Assembly: GCA_000309945.1 (NCBI GenBank)
Contig: CM001633.1
Location: forward strand, 71,264 to 135,263
DNA: 64,000 bases
Direction: 5' to 3'
Origin: Leptolyngbyaceae cyanobacterium JSC-12
GTDB lineage: Bacteria; Cyanobacteriota; Cyanobacteriia; Leptolyngbyales; Leptolyngbyaceae
Made by a program: the position numbers and the translations under genes. Under the pieces are notes generated by a model. The model searched no databases, was not told the DNA's origin, and worked only from the letters and a program-made list of their open reading frames with translations. Shown piece by piece: positions 14,361 to 24,007 of this stretch; position 1 is the stretch's first letter; each line of letters starts with the position of its first letter.

Positions 14361-16502
14361 ATGCTCAATCTGAAATTCCAAGCTAGTTTGCGATCGCAGC
14401 TCATGGTCATGTTGCTGACAGTTAGTGTATGTGCCATGTTTGCGATCGCCTATCTCTGCTATCACAGTGGTGAAACTAATCTGACGAGTCGAATTTTCAG
14501 TCAACTGACTAGTGTCCGAGCTTCTAAGGCTTATCAAATTCAGGCTTACTTCGAAAGTATTCGAGATCAAACTCAGGCACTTAGTGAAGACTTAATGGTA
14601 ATCAATGCCATAAAGGAGTTCAAAGCTGCCTACCATCAACTCGAAACTAAACCACTCCCAACAGAGTGGGATACCGTAATTAATAGATATTATCAGCAAG
14701 AATACTTGCCTAAACTGGCAAAGCTGCATCAGGGTGTTCCGATTCCAGAACTCTATCAACCCACTACAGTTGCCGCCCAATATCTGCAGTATTACTATAT
14801 TGCTGCTAACCCAAATCCTGTTGGTAAAAAGCACTTATTGGATGATCCAGGTGATGGCAGCAAGTACAGCCAGGTGCATGCTCAGTATCATCCGATATTA
14901 AAAAAGTTTCACGATCGCTTTGGCTATTATGACTTGTTTTTAATTGATCCGAATACTGGTGCGATCGTCTATTCTATCTTCAAGGAAGTGGACTATGGTA
15001 CCAGTTTATTCACAGGACCCTATAGCAATAGCAATCTAGCAAAAGCTGTGGTCGCTGCGATTGAAGCTAAAGGAACAGGTTATACCAAAATTGTAGACTT
15101 TGACCAATACAAACCATCCTACGGAGCGCCTGCTGCCTTCATTGCTGCACCTATTTTTGATCATTCTAAGTTCATTGGTGTACTTGCCCTCCAATTCCCT
15201 GTAGACGAGATTAATCGGGTGATGACAGGAAACAAAAATTGGAAAAAAGATGGCTTGGGGAACTCTGGCGAGACCTATCTTGTGGGGCAAGATCGCACCA
15301 TGCGCTCAGTGTCTCGATTTTTAATCGAGGAACCTGATCGCTACCTGGAACTCTTGCGCAACATCCATACTAGTGAAGACACAGTTGATGCCATACAGCG
15401 GTTTGGCACCTCAATTTTACTCCAGGACGTAAACACTGCGGCTGTACAAGAGGCGTTGGCACAGCGGGAAGGAACCCGGATTGTAGAGGATTATCGAGGA
15501 ATTCCAGTGTTAAGCTCCTACGCCCCTCTTGATATACCTGGATTGAATTGGGCAATTTTGTCTGAAATGGATTTATCAGAAGCCTATGCTCCAGTATACG
15601 CTTTTCAACGAGTGATTCTGATTTGGGCAACGTTCATTATTCTGCTGATTACAGTCGCTTCAATGGTATTGTCTTACATCTTTATCAAACCAATTAACAC
15701 TTTAATTACCAGTGCCAAAAAAATTGGTAAGGGGGAAGTGGATGTATTGGTCACGCTCAACTCGCAAGATGAATTTGGGGAATTAGCACATGCTTTTAAT
15801 GACATGGTGCATAGCCTGCAAGCAAAAACTGAAATGATTGAACAGAAAAATCGCGAAAATGAAGAGCTGTTACTCAATATTTTTCCTGCCTCCGTTGCTA
15901 AACGTCTGAAAAGTGGTGAAAAGGATATTGCAGATCAAGTATCGAATGTTACGGTGTTGTTTGCGGACGTGACTGGCTTTACGGAATTATCAGAGTCCAT
16001 GACCGTATATGAAGCGGTCAAGACGCTGAATGATCTGGTGACGACCTTTGATGAAGCAACAGAGCGATTCGGTGTAGAAAAAATCAAAACCAGTGGCGAT
16101 AACTATATGGCAGTGTGTGGCTTATCGGCTCCTCGATTGGATCATATGAACCGTATGATTGATTTTGCTGTTGAGGTGCGATCGCTGGTTCGCCGCTTTA
16201 ACTACGAGAAAGGTTGTCAACTAGATGTGAAAATCAGCATTCATTCGGGTGATGTAATTGCTGGAATTGTGGGTAGAAAAAAGGTCATTTATGATGTCTG
16301 GGGTGATACGGTTAATGTTGCTAACATCATCCTGGCACGATCGCCATCTAGTCCTGGTACGATTATGGTTTCCCAACTTATTTATGACTATTTACAGGAC
16401 TTGTACGAGTTTGAATGGGTAGACACCTTGCATCAAAATTCTGATCAAGGATTAGGAGTTTGGCGATTGAAAAGTGCTGGTAAACGAGGGGTAGATTTGT
16501 AG
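14361..16502 (+). CDS. Membrane class III adenylate/guanylate cyclase (Cache-HAMP-cyclase)
   Basis: This is a 713-residue protein. TM1 is at about 13-32, a large extracytoplasmic Cache-like sensor spans about 35-410, and TM2 is at about 417-440. A HAMP domain and short coiled coil follow, then the class III cyclase from about 520. Metal-binding Asp residues are present (FADVTGF and SGDNYMA), as is the purine-selecting Lys of KTSGD. The usual transition-state Arg in the N-x-A-x-R motif is not at its normal place: the sequence reads NVANIILARS. The MscS/cNMP-binding gene starts two bases after the stop, so the two are very probably co-expressed. Confidence 0.85.
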   Translation: MLNLKFQASLRSQLMVMLLTVSVCAMFAIAYLCYHSGETNLTSRIFSQLTSVRASKAYQIQAYFESIRDQTQALSEDLMVINAIKEFKAAYHQLETKPLPTEWDTVINRYYQQEYLPKLAKLHQGVPIPELYQPTTVAAQYLQYYYIAANPNPVGKKHLLDDPGDGSKYSQVHAQYHPILKKFHDRFGYYDLFLIDPNTGAIVYSIFKEVDYGTSLFTGPYSNSNLAKAVVAAIEAKGTGYTKIVDFDQYKPSYGAPAAFIAAPIFDHSKFIGVLALQFPVDEINRVMTGNKNWKKDGLGNSGETYLVGQDRTMRSVSRFLIEEPDRYLELLRNIHTSEDTVDAIQRFGTSILLQDVNTAAVQEALAQREGTRIVEDYRGIPVLSSYAPLDIPGLNWAILSEMDLSEAYAPVYAFQRVILIWATFIILLITVASMVLSYIFIKPINTLITSAKKIGKGEVDVLVTLNSQDEFGELAHAFNDMVHSLQAKTEMIEQKNRENEELLLNIFPASVAKRLKSGEKDIADQVSNVTVLFADVTGFTELSESMTVYEAVKTLNDLVTTFDEATERFGVEKIKTSGDNYMAVCGLSAPRLDHMNRMIDFAVEVRSLVRRFNYEKGCQLDVKISIHSGDVIAGIVGRKKVIYDVWGDTVNVANIILARSPSSPGTIMVSQLIYDYLQDLYEFEWVDTLHQNSDQGLGVWRLKSAGKRGVDL

Positions 16503-16504
16503 AT

Positions 16505-17977
16505 ATGAATATCTGGCAAGATAATTTATTGAATTGGGCATTGGCTTTAGCGATTGGATTTCCTCTGGCAGAGCTTGTTTTAGGAGAAGTAATCCATGCG
16601 CTCAAACAACAAGGGAATGCTCTCGCTCCAACCTTAAGAATTATTCGTAATCTATTCATTCCAGTACTCGTTTTACTGCTGTTTTTGACTCATATCTTAC
16701 AACTCGATTCAGATGGACAGGTTGTTAAATTTGTTGAGACGTTATTCTGGATATGTGCAATTCATACGGCTCTATCACTTGTCAATGTTGTTGTGTTCGC
16801 AGAAACAGAATCTGACTCGGAAATAGATAATTGGAAAACTCGAATTCCAAAGTTGTTTCGGGATTTGGCTCGGTTCTTTTTGGTGATGGTGGGTACGGCG
16901 ATCGTGCTCTCAGCAACCTGGGATATTGATTTGGCAGGACTTGTTACAGCGTTGGGCGTTGGTTCAATCGTTCTCGGTTTGGCATTGCAAGATACTCTTG
17001 GCAGCATTGTATCTGGAATTGCACTCTTGTTTGAGCGTCCTTTTAATGTTGGTGATTGGCTGAAGGTAGGAGACGCGATCGGCAAAGTCACTGATATTAA
17101 CTGGCGAGCAGTGCGGTTAGAAACAATCGATAACTATCAGATCAATATTCCTCATCTGATTATTGGCAAAGAAACCATAATTAACTATAGTGAACCAATT
17201 CGTGCCCATGAAGAAGAAGTATTCTTGCGCTTTTCGTTGAATCATCCACCCAATTTCGTGAAACAAGTGTTGAAAGCAACGGCACTTTCTACACCTGGTG
17301 TCCTGGCGGAGCCTGAAGTAGAAGTGGAAACCGCAGCCTATGAGGACTTCGGCATCTTGTATCGAGTAACTTTTTACATTGAAGATTATCAACAACGATT
17401 GCGAATTCGTGATGAGTTTCAAACGCGAGTCTGGTATGCTAACCAACGGTATAACCTGCGGATTCCCTTCCCAGTTCGAGAAATTTATCCAGTAGATAAT
17501 CCCAATGCTAATACAGAACAAACATCCAACAAGGTTACAAAGAGTCTGGAATCGATTCCAGTGTTAGTTCGGATGGAGCCAGATTCCTTAGAAGACTTGG
17601 CTAGGGGAGCAATTCTACACAATTTCGCAGCTGGGGAAGAAGTGATTAGTGAGGGTGACCCAGTGAAAGCATTACATCTGATCCTGGCAGGCAAGGCTAG
17701 CGTGACAGTTAAGACAGAAACTGGACATATTCAAGAAATCTTTTCTTTATCGCGTGGGGACTTTTTTGGAGAAATGGCTCTGTTTACAGGGCAGCCCAGT
17801 ACGGTTTCTATTCGTGCGATTGAAGATCTGGAAGTTATCTTGATTTACTCTGATATTGCTACGATGTTGATTGAGCGCAAACCTAGCCTGGCTCGTGAAA
17901 TTGGGCAAATTATGGAAGCCCGTAGTAAAGTGATTAACTCGGTCAAACAAGAGGCGGGAAATGGAAAATCATCGTAA
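16505..17977 (+). CDS. MscS-type channel with C-terminal cyclic-nucleotide-binding domain
   Basis: This is a 490-residue protein. N-terminal membrane helices come first. The MscS pore and beta domain follow (LGLALQDTLGSIVSGIALL, RPFNVGDWLKVGD, INWRAVRLETIDN, IINYS), then a cNMP-binding domain from about residue 350. The phosphate-binding cassette reads GEMALFTGQPSTVSIRA, where Ser replaces the Arg usually found after Pro. The architecture matches bacterial cyclic-nucleotide-gated MscS-like (bCNG) channels. It lies two bases after the cyclase stop, which suggests local ligand production and gating. It converges with the CheA gene, 10 bases away, with no obvious terminator. Confidence 0.87.
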   Translation: MNIWQDNLLNWALALAIGFPLAELVLGEVIHALKQQGNALAPTLRIIRNLFIPVLVLLLFLTHILQLDSDGQVVKFVETLFWICAIHTALSLVNVVVFAETESDSEIDNWKTRIPKLFRDLARFFLVMVGTAIVLSATWDIDLAGLVTALGVGSIVLGLALQDTLGSIVSGIALLFERPFNVGDWLKVGDAIGKVTDINWRAVRLETIDNYQINIPHLIIGKETIINYSEPIRAHEEEVFLRFSLNHPPNFVKQVLKATALSTPGVLAEPEVEVETAAYEDFGILYRVTFYIEDYQQRLRIRDEFQTRVWYANQRYNLRIPFPVREIYPVDNPNANTEQTSNKVTKSLESIPVLVRMEPDSLEDLARGAILHNFAAGEEVISEGDPVKALHLILAGKASVTVKTETGHIQEIFSLSRGDFFGEMALFTGQPSTVSIRAIEDLEVILIYSDIATMLIERKPSLAREIGQIMEARSKVINSVKQEAGNGKSS

Positions 17978-17987
17978 TTTTGAATCA

Positions 17988-20900
17988 TTATTTTCTATCT
18001 CGAATAATATTTTCAAGTTCACTTAAAAAGTCTTGTTCTAAAAAGGGTTTAGTGAAATAAGCGTCTGCACCTAATTGAGTTGCCAGCCAGCGATGCTTAT
18101 CGTTACTCCGCGATGTCAACATCACGATTGGAATGACTGAGAGACGAGAATCTTGGCGGCGGTAGGTAAGAAACTCGAATCCATTCATGGTTGGCATTTC
18201 AATATCACAAATAATCAACTGTACTGATGTGCTCTGTTGCAATTGAGCGAGTGCTTCTTGTCCATTTTGTGCCTGCAACACTCGGAATCCTGCTCGTTTC
18301 AAAGAAAAACTTAGGGTTCTGCGAAGCGTGGCAGAATCATCAACTACAAGCACGGTCGGTGCTTTCATAGTTCTTCGGGCACTGGGTAAAAGTTTACGAG
18401 GGGGATCAATCTCTGCCTGAATGACTGTGGGAGATTCGGATTCTGCCGCCATTGCGATCGCAGGTGGAGTTCGATCTTGCTTCCAATTCAGCAACGTAAC
18501 TGCATCAATGACTGGAATCAAGCTGCCATCGCCTAAGACTGTACAACCATAGGTATAACTGGGTGGTGTAATCGTAGCACTAAAGGGTTTAATTACCAGT
18601 TCTTGTTCAGTGATTAAGCGATCAACCTCTACTGCAAAAATGTGTTGTTCTCCACGGAGAATCAGCATTGGCAATGCCCAGGCTTTGGGCGCAGGGATTG
18701 CAGTGAATGACTTGTTTAGTGTGACTTCTGATAGAGGACAATTGTAATTAACGAGACTTGCCAGGCGATGAACAGGAATAACTTGTTCTCGCCAATAAAG
18801 GAAACGCTGTGCTCCCAACTGGCGGATGTTTCCTGCCGGGGGAGTGATGATTTCTTCAATTCCATCGGTTGGTAGGGCTAAGGTGGCAATATCTGCTAAG
18901 CACACTACTAATTTCGCGATCGTTAGGGTGAATGGCAAATATAGGGTAAAGATTGTGCCCTCACCCGGAGAGGATTTAACTGTCACTGTTCCTTTGATTG
19001 AGCGGAGTTGCGATCGCACCACATCCAGTCCAACTCCACGCCCAGAGAGTTCACTCACTTGCATTGCAGTTGAAAATCCTGGCTCAAAAATGAATTCCTG
19101 GAGCTGATCTGGAGAAACATTAGCCAATTGTTCAGGAGATAGCCAACCCAGCTCAATTACTCGATTGCGAATCCGTTCTAGATCTAAACCTTGACCATCA
19201 TCCCTGACTTCAATGATGGTTTGATTTCCCTTATGATAAGCTCGAATTTCAATTTGCCCTTGCTCCGGTTTGCCCCATTGCCGTCTTGTTATTGGTGGCT
19301 CAATCCCATGATCAAATGCATTGCGGAGCAGATGCAGCAATGGATCATAGAGTTTTTCCAGAATCGCTTTCTCAACTAACACACCTGTCCCAGTTAGCTT
19401 TAAGTTGACGGGTTTATGGTAAGTCGTAGAGAGATCCCGCAATACTCGTGGAAAACGGTTCAAAATCTCGCCAAGTGGTAACATGCGTGCCCAGATTAAC
19501 TCATCTCGTAGGCGAGCCAGCATCTGTCGCTGTTGTTCTAGGGCTTGGTTGGATTGTTCAGTAAATAGCGAAATGTCTTCAACGGTCTCTTCCAGTGGCA
19601 CCATATCTTCTAGAATTTCTTGAAGCTGAGAGTGTAGTACTCCATAGCTGTCCATCTCTAGAGAATCAAACTCGGTCTCAGGAACTGTGAGGATAGAGTG
19701 AGAAGCTGATGCTAAAGTCTGGTTAGAGATCCTTTGTTTCAGTTGTTCCAGTCCAGAGGGCGAATTGCGATCTAAACGATGTTTAGCACTGTAGCGATAG
19801 CGTTCTGCATCAACCAGCATTTGATCGGAGAGTTCTTGCAACTGATTGACCCGATGCTGAAATCGGCTGAACCGACTAAGTAGCTCTCGTAGCGCAGCTT
19901 TCAGTTGCTCATTTTGCAGCGAAAGTCCATCTCGATTTATTGCCAGTTCACCAACTAGATTGTTCATCCGTTCCAAACGATCTGCATCAACCCGCACAGT
20001 TAACGCGGGAGCCGCTGGCATTTCAACAGGATGAATATTAGTAGAGTCTTCTAGGAAGGTGTTATCGGTAGATTGATATTGATACAGGTCTATTGATTGG
20101 CTGACTTGAAGTTCCCTATCTTCCCTTTCTTCTAAGGGCATGACATGAACAGATGATGCAGGTGTAGCCCGAACATCAATTGGCTCAGTAGAGTCCGGGG
20201 GGACTTGCAGGGGAGGCAAGTTCCCAAAGATCTGCTCAATTGACTGAATGGCTGTTTCCAGGACTGATGGTGCCTTGATCGCTGCATCTGTGTCTATCTC
20301 TGGCTGAAGACCAGCTTTATCGGAGTCTTTTCTATCGTTTACTTCCTCCAATTCGGGTAGACTTTGGGCAGCTTGGCTTTCCTCGGATTGAGAAGTAGGA
20401 ATCGGAGTATTTGCTAATTCAATTAAAGCTGGAGAGGGTCCCTTTAGCTGAGTGCGATCGCCCGCGATAATAATTTGTCTAAACTGGGAAAAATCGGTCA
20501 GTGCAAGTTTTGTAATATCTAGAACCTTTTCTGGATGAGCATTTAGAGCTTTTTGAGCGGTTGCCGCGATAGCACCAAATTGGGGCAGATTCAGTAACTC
20601 GGCAAACCCAGCAAAGATTTCGATCTGCGCTCGCAATTCTCCAGCAACTTCATAGTTTTGCGGAGATGCAACAACGTTTGCCAGACGCTCAAGTCCCTGA
20701 GCAACATCCACATCAAAGATTGAAGTAACCATATCAATTCCCAATTCGGATGAACTAGGAATATAGGTTTCAGCCTGAGTAAGAGCGTCACCGCATCGGG
20801 TTTCAATTTGAGTAAAGATTGGGTCTGCGATCGCTAAAGCCATTTCTGAATTGAAGCCCCCATTAGTCAGTTGCTCCATTAAAGGTAGTCTGAGACAGTC

Positions 20901-21191
20901 AAAGGCTTGTAATAACTGGGTTTCCAATTCAGTATCAATGATCAGTGTTTCACCATAGAGTGCCTTAAAGATTGCCTCAAGCCGATGAGCCAAGGTTGCG
21001 ATCACCTCTAAACCGACACTAGCAGATCCACCTTTGATAGAGTGGGCAGCTCGCATTAGGTTGTGGATTTTGGTGGTACTGCGGTCTTGAGTTAATGTGA
21101 GCAATCCTGACTCTATCACCTGCAACAGTTCAGGAGCTTCTTCCAAAAAGAACTGATATGCTTGACTACGAATATCGGAGTTAATTGCCAT
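17988..21191 (-). CDS. Hybrid CheA-type histidine kinase (PixL/HmpE-like)
   Basis: This is a 1067-residue protein. The HPt domain carries the phospho-acceptor His50 (AAHSIKGGSASVG). A second HPt-like segment lacks His, and a Pro/Ser/Glu-rich linker follows. Then come the dimerisation helices, an HATPase (LRNAFDHGIE, GRGVGLDVV), a CheW domain and a C-terminal REC domain (VLVVDDSATLRR, CDIEMPTMNG, TKPF). This order is that of cyanobacterial PixL and HmpE kinases, which drive phototaxis or pilus/hormogonium motility. It is the last gene of the minus-strand operon beginning at 29368. Confidence 0.9.
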   Translation of the reverse strand: MAINSDIRSQAYQFFLEEAPELLQVIESGLLTLTQDRSTTKIHNLMRAAHSIKGGSASVGLEVIATLAHRLEAIFKALYGETLIIDTELETQLLQAFDCLRLPLMEQLTNGGFNSEMALAIADPIFTQIETRCGDALTQAETYIPSSSELGIDMVTSIFDVDVAQGLERLANVVASPQNYEVAGELRAQIEIFAGFAELLNLPQFGAIAATAQKALNAHPEKVLDITKLALTDFSQFRQIIIAGDRTQLKGPSPALIELANTPIPTSQSEESQAAQSLPELEEVNDRKDSDKAGLQPEIDTDAAIKAPSVLETAIQSIEQIFGNLPPLQVPPDSTEPIDVRATPASSVHVMPLEEREDRELQVSQSIDLYQYQSTDNTFLEDSTNIHPVEMPAAPALTVRVDADRLERMNNLVGELAINRDGLSLQNEQLKAALRELLSRFSRFQHRVNQLQELSDQMLVDAERYRYSAKHRLDRNSPSGLEQLKQRISNQTLASASHSILTVPETEFDSLEMDSYGVLHSQLQEILEDMVPLEETVEDISLFTEQSNQALEQQRQMLARLRDELIWARMLPLGEILNRFPRVLRDLSTTYHKPVNLKLTGTGVLVEKAILEKLYDPLLHLLRNAFDHGIEPPITRRQWGKPEQGQIEIRAYHKGNQTIIEVRDDGQGLDLERIRNRVIELGWLSPEQLANVSPDQLQEFIFEPGFSTAMQVSELSGRGVGLDVVRSQLRSIKGTVTVKSSPGEGTIFTLYLPFTLTIAKLVVCLADIATLALPTDGIEEIITPPAGNIRQLGAQRFLYWREQVIPVHRLASLVNYNCPLSEVTLNKSFTAIPAPKAWALPMLILRGEQHIFAVEVDRLITEQELVIKPFSATITPPSYTYGCTVLGDGSLIPVIDAVTLLNWKQDRTPPAIAMAAESESPTVIQAEIDPPRKLLPSARRTMKAPTVLVVDDSATLRRTLSFSLKRAGFRVLQAQNGQEALAQLQQSTSVQLIICDIEMPTMNGFEFLTYRRQDSRLSVIPIVMLTSRSNDKHRWLATQLGADAYFTKPFLEQDFLSELENIIRDRK

Positions 21192-21247
21192 GGCTCAGAA
21201 AGGATGGGGGACAGAAGAAGAGGAACAGATTAGCTCCTAAACTTGGG

Positions 21248-23746
21248 TTAGCTCATTTTGAATTGACCAATGCTCGTTTGCAGTTTTTGGGCAATCTGAC
21301 GGAGTTGCTCAAAAGAAGATGAAACCTGACTGGTTTCCAGCGATGTTTTGTTGGCGATCGCTGACACCTCTTGCATGGTTTGAGTTACTGTTTCTGAGAC
21401 TTGGGCTTGCATAACAGTTGCCTGGGCGATCGCCGAAATAAGCTGGTCGATTTGATGGCTTGCTGCCGTAATATCGTTCAAACTTCGCCGCGATTCGTCT
21501 ACCAGTTTTGTTCCAGCAACAACTTGCTCAGTCCCCGATTCCATAGCAACAACCACTTCATTTGTTTCGGCTTGAATGTTGGCAACTAGCTTACGAATCT
21601 CTTCGGTTGCCTCAGCAGATTGCCGTGCTAACGCTCGCACTTCATCTGCCACCACCGCAAAACTACGGCCTTCTTCGCCTGCTAAAGCCGCTTCAATAGA
21701 AGCATTGAGTGCGAGCATCTTAGTTTGTTCAGCAAAAGCACTAATCAATTCCACAACAGTAAAAATCTTTTGGGATGATTCTCCTAGGTGCTTTACTTTC
21801 TTTGCAGTTTCCGCCACAGTTACCCGAATCGCGTGAATCCCATCCACTGTTCGATCCATCGCGGCATCGCTAGACTCCACCGTTTGTGTCGTCTGATGTA
21901 CGACTACTTTGGCGCGTTCAGCATTCATTGCAACCTCTTGAGTCACATCCGCCATAGCTTGCACTTGCTCAAGCATGATCGCAATCTCTGCAGCTTGGAG
22001 AGAGGCATCTGCTGAGATGGCTTGAATGTAGGGCGCATTTTGATTCGCTGTTTCAGCAACTTGGTTAGCGGCATCCTGCACCTGCACTACAATTTTGCGT
22101 AATTTCTCAACAGTAGCGTTGTAAGAATCTGCAATTGTCCCAATTTCGTCATTCGTGACTGTTGCCTTAACGGTGAGGTCTCCCTGACTAATGCGCTCAA
22201 CTGCCAGTAGCAGGTCTAAGGCGTGCTGCTGGAGTTCTTCTTTTTGCTGACGTTGTTCTTGAGCCAGTTGCTCTGCTTCTTGTCGTGTGGCTTCTGCTTC
22301 CTGCCGTGCCTGGCGAGCAATCTCCGTCTCTTGCCTTAAGAGAGCTTCTTGGCGACGAATTTCCTTAATACTGGTTTCAATTCGGTCTGCCATGATGTTG
22401 AAGTCGCCCGCGAGTTGACCTACTTCATCCGTTGCGATAATCTCAGCTCGCGCTTGCAAATCCCCTTGTGAGAATTGTTGAGTTGTATGCTGTAACTTTT
22501 TCAGTGGTTTAGAAATCACACGTCCAAATATAAACGCTAACAAAATGCCAGTCGTGATAGTCAGTATTGTCACAATCAGTTGTAACAGTAGGCTATCCCG
22601 AATGAGTTGATCAAGTGCAATTTCTGGAGTTCCGCGCAGCAAAACAGCAACTGGTTGCCCTGCAAAATTGTTGAGTGTTCTGGCAGCCATTGTATAGGTT
22701 TGCCCTCCTATCTGAACTCGCTTAGTCACGGGTTCTACACCTGCATTAACTGCTTCCTGAAGCAATGAGTTATCTGGTAATGCAACATCAGGTTGAGCCT
22801 GGTCTAATGCAGTTACTATCTCAAATTCTCCCGACGGTTGACGTAAATAAACTCCGCTATATCCTCCACCAAATGCCCGGACAGTGCTTTCAACGATCGC
22901 ACGTTTACGATTTACAATGTCTCCGGAGACCAATGCGCCGATGACCACTTGTGTAGCAGGGTCTTTAACAGGTGTCACTGCATACCGGATTAACGCATCT
23001 TGATTGGAAAATTCTTTAGGTAAAGGGGGAGACTCTTTCTTAATCTCTTCCCAACTTATAATCTCATTCGATTTAATTTGTTGGGGATTACTTAAAACCT
23101 GGCTGACAAGATCATTAGGATTAAATGTCTCCCCAGCGCGATCGGTATTTGCATTTGCAATAATTTTTAAGTCCTTATCAACTAAGGTAGCGTATTCAAT
23201 ATTGCGTGCTTTGATTTCATTTTGGAGAATTTTCCGCACTTGAGTTTTTAGACTTGAAGCAAGGGTTTCACGTCTAGCAACTGCTTGAGCCGCAGCAATA
23301 ATTGCCGCATTATCTGCTTGTCCTCGAAAACCAAACCCCATCTGATTGACTTTGATATTGTAGTTAATGTCTGTCACCACAAGTTCAGACTTTGCCTGGT
23401 TCGTGAGTTGATTTCGACCACTGATAATAATCAAGAAGGCTCCAACTCCCACCAGCCCAATCACAGAAATAATTTCAACCGTGAGTAGCGCTAGCAACTG
23501 CTTATTTCTAATCGGCAAGTTAAGAAATTTTTGTCGAAAGAAAGACTTACGTGATTGCTGAGGTAAGGGCAATCTGGATAAACCATTCGCATCAGATTTC
23601 AATGGGTTCACCAAGGGGGCAGTTCCAGGTGTAGAACTGTGATGCTCGTTACCCAGGCTAAGATTTGTTGGTATCCTGTACCGACTGCTGAATCTATCAG
23701 TTGTGCTCCTATTGGAAGGAGCAGACTTAGGAGAAAACTGAGTCAC
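21248..23746 (-). CDS. Methyl-accepting chemotaxis protein 2 (Cache-HAMP-MCP)
   Basis: This is an 832-residue protein. A ~75-residue cytoplasmic leader precedes TM1 ([19 protein letters not shown]). A double-Cache-like periplasmic domain (about 110-370) and TM2 follow, then two HAMP units separated by a Glu/Gln/Arg-rich coiled coil. The MCP signalling tip is [19 protein letters not shown]. The tip differs slightly from the usual GRGFAVVA (here GRSFAVVA). It shares leader layout and coiled coil with the neighbouring MCP, so the two look like old paralogues. The sensed ligand is unknown. Confidence 0.9.
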   Translation of the reverse strand: MTQFSPKSAPSNRSTTDRFSSRYRIPTNLSLGNEHHSSTPGTAPLVNPLKSDANGLSRLPLPQQSRKSFFRQKFLNLPIRNKQLLALLTVEIISVIGLVGVGAFLIIISGRNQLTNQAKSELVVTDINYNIKVNQMGFGFRGQADNAAIIAAAQAVARRETLASSLKTQVRKILQNEIKARNIEYATLVDKDLKIIANANTDRAGETFNPNDLVSQVLSNPQQIKSNEIISWEEIKKESPPLPKEFSNQDALIRYAVTPVKDPATQVVIGALVSGDIVNRKRAIVESTVRAFGGGYSGVYLRQPSGEFEIVTALDQAQPDVALPDNSLLQEAVNAGVEPVTKRVQIGGQTYTMAARTLNNFAGQPVAVLLRGTPEIALDQLIRDSLLLQLIVTILTITTGILLAFIFGRVISKPLKKLQHTTQQFSQGDLQARAEIIATDEVGQLAGDFNIMADRIETSIKEIRRQEALLRQETEIARQARQEAEATRQEAEQLAQEQRQQKEELQQHALDLLLAVERISQGDLTVKATVTNDEIGTIADSYNATVEKLRKIVVQVQDAANQVAETANQNAPYIQAISADASLQAAEIAIMLEQVQAMADVTQEVAMNAERAKVVVHQTTQTVESSDAAMDRTVDGIHAIRVTVAETAKKVKHLGESSQKIFTVVELISAFAEQTKMLALNASIEAALAGEEGRSFAVVADEVRALARQSAEATEEIRKLVANIQAETNEVVVAMESGTEQVVAGTKLVDESRRSLNDITAASHQIDQLISAIAQATVMQAQVSETVTQTMQEVSAIANKTSLETSQVSSSFEQLRQIAQKLQTSIGQFKMS

Positions 23747-24007
23747 GGAAAAACCTCACTAAGTGAAAAATTAAAGAAAAAATAGTAATGTCATTGACTG
23801 CTTTGCAAGCTAAGAGGATGTTTTAAAGGCCCGGTTTCTAGTGATTGGGATGACTAAAGTCGTGACTATAAACAGAAGAACACGGATGAATGCAGTTGTT
23901 TTTGGGGGTTTATCGTGACGGGTTTAACCATCTCCACCCTTTTCAAACACCCTCTAAGACAACAAGTTGTGATTGCTTGAAGATGCACCTGATGACATCA
24001 CAATCCA

